From contig CAYYRE010000031.1 of NCBI GenBank assembly GCA_964473895.1, forward strand, positions 1 through 22,982: 22,982 nucleotides of DNA, written 5' to 3'. The notes below the pieces were generated by a model. That model was not told the origin of the DNA and did no database searches. It saw nothing but the letters and a program-made list of their open reading frames with translations. Shown here one piece after another: positions 21,505-22,982 of this stretch; position 1 is the first letter of the stretch; each line of letters opens with the position of its first letter. Source of the stretch: Sulfidibacterium sp964473895. Its GTDB lineage: Bacteria; Bacteroidota; Bacteroidia; Bacteroidales; F082. The translations under genes were made by a program, and so were the position numbers.

Positions 21505-22485
21505 ATGAATACGTTGTATCCGTTGAAATTTCAACCCATTTTTAAAGATAAGATTTGGGGCGGACGAAAAATAAAAGATGTTTTGGGAATGGATTTCGGA
21601 AAATTGCCCAATTGCGGTGAAGCGTGGGTTGTTTCCGGTGTCGAAGGAAACCCTACGTTGGTAAAAAACGGTTTTTTGGCCGGTAACGAACTCAACGAGC
21701 TGGTGAGTGTTTACATGGGCGATTTGGTGGGTGATGATGTGTACGAAAAATACGGCGATGCGTTTCCGTTGCTTATCAAATTCATCGATGCCAACGATTG
21801 GCTGTCTATTCAGGTGCATCCGGATGATGAGCTGGCGGCCAAACGCAAAATCGGCCGCGGGAAAACCGAAATGTGGTACATTATTGAAGCGGAAAAGGGG
21901 GCCGAACTTATCAGTGGGTTCAGTAAAAAAGTGGATAAGGAAAGCTATCAGCAATACCTCAACGAGGGCAGGATTAAAGAGATATTGAATTTTGAAAAGG
22001 TGGAAAACGGGGATGTCTTTTTTATTCCTGCGGGGCGGGTGCATGCCCTTGGCCCGGGGATTTTACTGGCCGAAATACAGGAAACTTCGGATACGACCTA
22101 TCGCATTTACGACTGGGACCGGATTGATGCCAGCGGTATGAAACGTGAGCTGCATACGCGGGAAGCCCTCGATGCCATTGATTTTGAATTGGAAGATGAT
22201 TATAAAACCCATTACAAGCCGAAAAAAAACGAAACCGTTCCGTTGGTGCAGTGTCCGCAGTTTACCACCAATATGTTAGAATACGACCGTCCGCTGCGTA
22301 AAGATTATGAAGAGCTGGATTCGTTTGTCATTTTTCTCGGTGTGGAAGGGAAATCATCACTGAAATGGGAAGGGGGTGAAGAAGAGTTGGCTTTGGGCGA
22401 AGCCATTGTGGTGCCCAATGTGATAAACCACATCGAACTCCGGCCGCAGGGCAAAGCCCGTTTGCTGGAAATTTATCTTGTTTGA
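21505..22485 (+). CDS. manA: Mannose-6-phosphate isomerase, class I
   Basis: Interconverts fructose 6-phosphate and mannose 6-phosphate, feeding GDP-mannose and cell-surface glycans or allowing mannose use. The 326-aa cupin protein is the short class I form usual in Bacteroidota and Firmicutes. Zinc ligands are visible: Q103 and H105 in QVHPDD, E122 in KTEMWYII, and H180 in GRVHALG. R200 in TTYRIYDW corresponds to the active-site arginine region. The ATG at 21505 (MNTLYPLKF) starts the conserved region; upstream in-frame ATGs fall in the promoter. It is followed after 16 bp by a thioesterase-like gene on the same strand, probably in one transcript. Confidence 0.95.
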   Translation: MNTLYPLKFQPIFKDKIWGGRKIKDVLGMDFGKLPNCGEAWVVSGVEGNPTLVKNGFLAGNELNELVSVYMGDLVGDDVYEKYGDAFPLLIKFIDANDWLSIQVHPDDELAAKRKIGRGKTEMWYIIEAEKGAELISGFSKKVDKESYQQYLNEGRIKEILNFEKVENGDVFFIPAGRVHALGPGILLAEIQETSDTTYRIYDWDRIDASGMKRELHTREALDAIDFELEDDYKTHYKPKKNETVPLVQCPQFTTNMLEYDRPLRKDYEELDSFVIFLGVEGKSSLKWEGGEEELALGEAIVVPNVINHIELRPQGKARLLEIYLV

Positions 22486-22501
22486 CGAAAGGGAAGCAGA
22501 G

Positions 22502-22982
22502 GTGAAATGTTTTAAAACCGGCCGCAGCGAAACTTTTTATACCCGCTTATACCGTTTGGGATTCAATTTGTTTCCGGCTTACCACTGTTCGGGCGGAAAG
22601 GTGGAATTTATTGCCGGCGACTGGCACGAAATTCATGTTTCGGTGAAACTGAAATTGAAAACCCGGAATTATGTGGGGACGGTTTTCGGGGGCAGTTCTT
22701 TCGGTGCCCTTGACCCTATGTATATGATCCAGTTGATAAAAATCCTCGGTCCCGGTTACGTGGTGTGGGACAAGGCCGCTACGATAAAATTTATCCGGCC
22801 CATCAGCCGGAAGGTGTGTGCCCGGTTTTTGTTGGATGAATCATTGATTGCACGGATTAAAGAGTTGGTGGCGGAAAAAAAGGAAACGGACGTCACGCTT
22901 CCGGTGTGGTTCGAAGACAAAGCCGGGAAAAAGTATGTGGAAATGGATAAGGTACTCTACATAGCCGACAAAGGGCATTACA
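22502..22982 (+). CDS. DUF4442 thioesterase-like (hotdog) protein, 3' end outside window
   Basis: The open frame runs to the window edge, giving about 160 codons. The best start is GTG at 22502, which follows a GGGAAG-like site; TTG at 22478 is an alternative overlapping manA. The segments FNLFPAYHCSGGKVEFI, TRNYVGTVFGGSSFGALDP, LGPGYVVWDKAATIKFIRP are hallmarks of DUF4442, a hotdog-fold family related to acyl-CoA thioesterases. The physiological substrate is unknown. No catalytic assignment can be made from sequence alone. Its position right after manA suggests co-transcription, though no shared pathway is evident. Confidence 0.8.
   Translation, partial: MKCFKTGRSETFYTRLYRLGFNLFPAYHCSGGKVEFIAGDWHEIHVSVKLKLKTRNYVGTVFGGSSFGALDPMYMIQLIKILGPGYVVWDKAATIKFIRPISRKVCARFLLDESLIARIKELVAEKKETDVTLPVWFEDKAGKKYVEMDKVLYIADKGHY

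Overview
The window looks like a chromosomal segment of a member of the Bacteroidota. The evidence is: repeated promoter elements of the type TTG/TTTG, about 20 bp, TAnnTTTG; start codons mostly without Shine-Dalgarno sequences; and lineage-typical genes (a DUF6146-like lipoprotein, a short class I phosphomannose isomerase, a zinc_ribbon_15-like small protein, an AAA/DUF4143 ATPase). I cannot name a genus. No phage, integrase, CRISPR array, rRNA or tRNA was recognised.

Left part (1-11 kb), nitrogen and redox metabolism: gltB (glutamate synthase large subunit, minus) is divergent from serB (phosphoserine phosphatase with ACT domains, plus), and each has a good promoter in the shared 427-bp intergenic region. 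serB meets cfa (cyclopropane-fatty-acid synthase, minus) head-on, and their stop codons interlock in one TTAA. Upstream of cfa on the same strand is a 1109-residue YgfK-like iron-sulfur flavoprotein that carries a GltD-like module. No true gltD is visible.

Centre (11.5-17.8 kb), acetate module, all plus strand: acs (AMP-forming acetyl-CoA synthetase), satP (acetate transporter), a fusion of an ADP-forming acyl-CoA synthetase with a GNAT acetyltransferase (Pat/PatZ-like), and a Sir2 deacylase (cobB-like). Together these could take up acetate, activate it, and switch Acs off and on by reversible lysine acetylation. Unlike the model enterobacterial Pat, as I remember it, the fusion keeps the phosphorelay residues of an active ADP-forming enzyme (E218, H257, H541), so it may be catalytic as well as regulatory. 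This cluster is the most interesting system in the window.

Right part (17.8-23 kb), mixed single genes: a zinc-ribbon protein, an AAA/DUF4143 ATPase that looks A+T-rich, a small lipoprotein, a DUF6125-like protein, manA, and a DUF4442 thioesterase-like gene cut by the window edge. Two related REP-like hairpin elements lie at gene 3' ends (near 13-94 and 20230-20262). A strikingly GC-rich, hairpin-filled island of about 190 bp lies at 21237-21429, upstream of manA.
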